Of a stretch of 50,923 nt of DNA, positions 50,534 to 50,923 are shown piece after piece. The stretch is from Myxococcaceae bacterium (lineage in GTDB: Bacteria > Myxococcota > Myxococcia > Myxococcales > Myxococcaceae), in NCBI GenBank assembly GCA_022842905.1, contig JALHOS010000005.1:1-50923 (forward strand), given 5' to 3'. The translations under genes were made by a program, and so were the position numbers. Each line of letters opens with the position of its first letter. Positions within the stretch are counted from its first letter, which is position 1. The notes beneath the pieces were generated by a model. The model had not been told where the DNA came from and made no database searches. It was given only the letters and a program-made list of their open reading frames with translations.

Positions 50534-50923
50534 AGCGGGTGGCGCAGGGAGTCCTGGTGTTGGCGGGGCTGAGCCTCGTCGCGGCGTGTGAGTGGGGCAG
50601 CGGCGGGCGCGGGGCGAGTGCGGGCGGCGTGGAGAAGAAAACGCAGGCACACAGCTCCGCGGGGGACGACGACGAGGACGAGTGGGAGTGCGAGGGGGGC
50701 GGGGACGAGCACGAGAGTCACGGGCACCACCGGTGTCCGTGGCTGACGTTGCGGGCGACGAAGCACTACGGGCCGACGAGGTACGAGGACGGGACGGTGC
50801 GGGTGGGGGCGGCGCTGCGCTTCAAGGTGCCGAAGGACATGGAGGTGGTGCAGGGGAATGGGGGAAACCAGCACGTGACGTTGAAGTACGGCGTCAACGG
50901 GCTGACGACGGAGTGCCGGTACC
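50530..50923 (+). CDS. Acidic/His-rich lipoprotein, N-terminal part (at least 131 aa)
   Basis: ATG 50530 overlaps the parvulin stop. The signal MKRVAQGVLVLAGLSLVAAC has a good lipobox (VAAC, Cys 20). A Gly/Ser linker leads to a strongly acidic and His-rich stretch (DDDEDEWECEGGGDEHESHG, then HHRC) that could bind divalent metal or a basic partner. The following part is beta-like (LTLRATKHYG; VGAALRFKVPKDMEVVQGN). It is cut by the window edge. It is the fourth gene of the transcript with the giant protein, so a role in anchoring or secreting that protein is possible but unproven. Confidence 0.8.
   Translation, partial: MKRVAQGVLVLAGLSLVAACEWGSGGRGASAGGVEKKTQAHSSAGDDDEDEWECEGGGDEHESHGHHRCPWLTLRATKHYGPTRYEDGTVRVGAALRFKVPKDMEVVQGNGGNQHVTLKYGVNGLTTECRY

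Overview
The window is about 51 kb of very GC-rich DNA with frequent GTG starts, four-base start/stop overlaps (ATGA, GTGA), many lipoproteins, an FHA-type AAA+ regulator and exceptionally large secreted repeat proteins. This points to a myxobacterium (Myxococcota, probably the Myxococcus/Cystobacter side). The genus is not determined. No rRNA, tRNA, CRISPR array or phage module was seen.

Layout. (1) 1-2940 (+): the end of an unknown gene, then a tight run of small genes: a 51-residue Cys-patterned peptide, an Ala/Glu-rich protein, a predicted outer-membrane barrel, a membrane-anchored TPR protein and a single-pass membrane protein. (2) 3025-8417 (+): an exported two-TM protein overlapping by 4 nt a 1532-residue lipoprotein made of SbsA-type Ig domains, an EGF-like segment, a cadherin-like domain and 14 FG-GAP blades. 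A 164-bp MITE-like inverted-repeat element abuts its stop codon. (3) 10794-8587 (-): an FHA/AAA+ regulator that has lost the GAFTGA loop, a 78-residue ubiquitin-like protein and an E1/ThiF-like adenylyltransferase. (4) 13112-11127 (-): groES-groEL with two CIRCE-type operators bracketing a sigma70-like promoter and a terminator after groEL. (5) 13384-14639 (+): two overlapping conserved-looking genes of unknown function. (6) 14644-50923: three parvulin/SurA-like lipoproteins around one 33-kb gene of 11,058 codons, followed by the start of an acidic/His-rich lipoprotein.

How it fits together. The giant gene starts 28 nt after one parvulin-like gene and overlaps the next by 4 nt, so it is probably co-expressed with them. 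The protein has a Sec signal, about 35-40 Ig-like domains, seven tandem super-modules (beta-propeller, SbsA-type Ig, TIG, TIG), further propellers and four glycine-rich modules, and no recognisable C-terminal anchor. The simplest reading is a roughly 1.1-MDa exported surface or matrix protein with its own periplasmic foldases. Only the downstream parvulin keeps both active-site histidines. The Ubl/E1/FHA cluster is the other unusual system: a possible compact ubiquitin-like modification or sulfur-carrier pathway tied to an atypical regulator.
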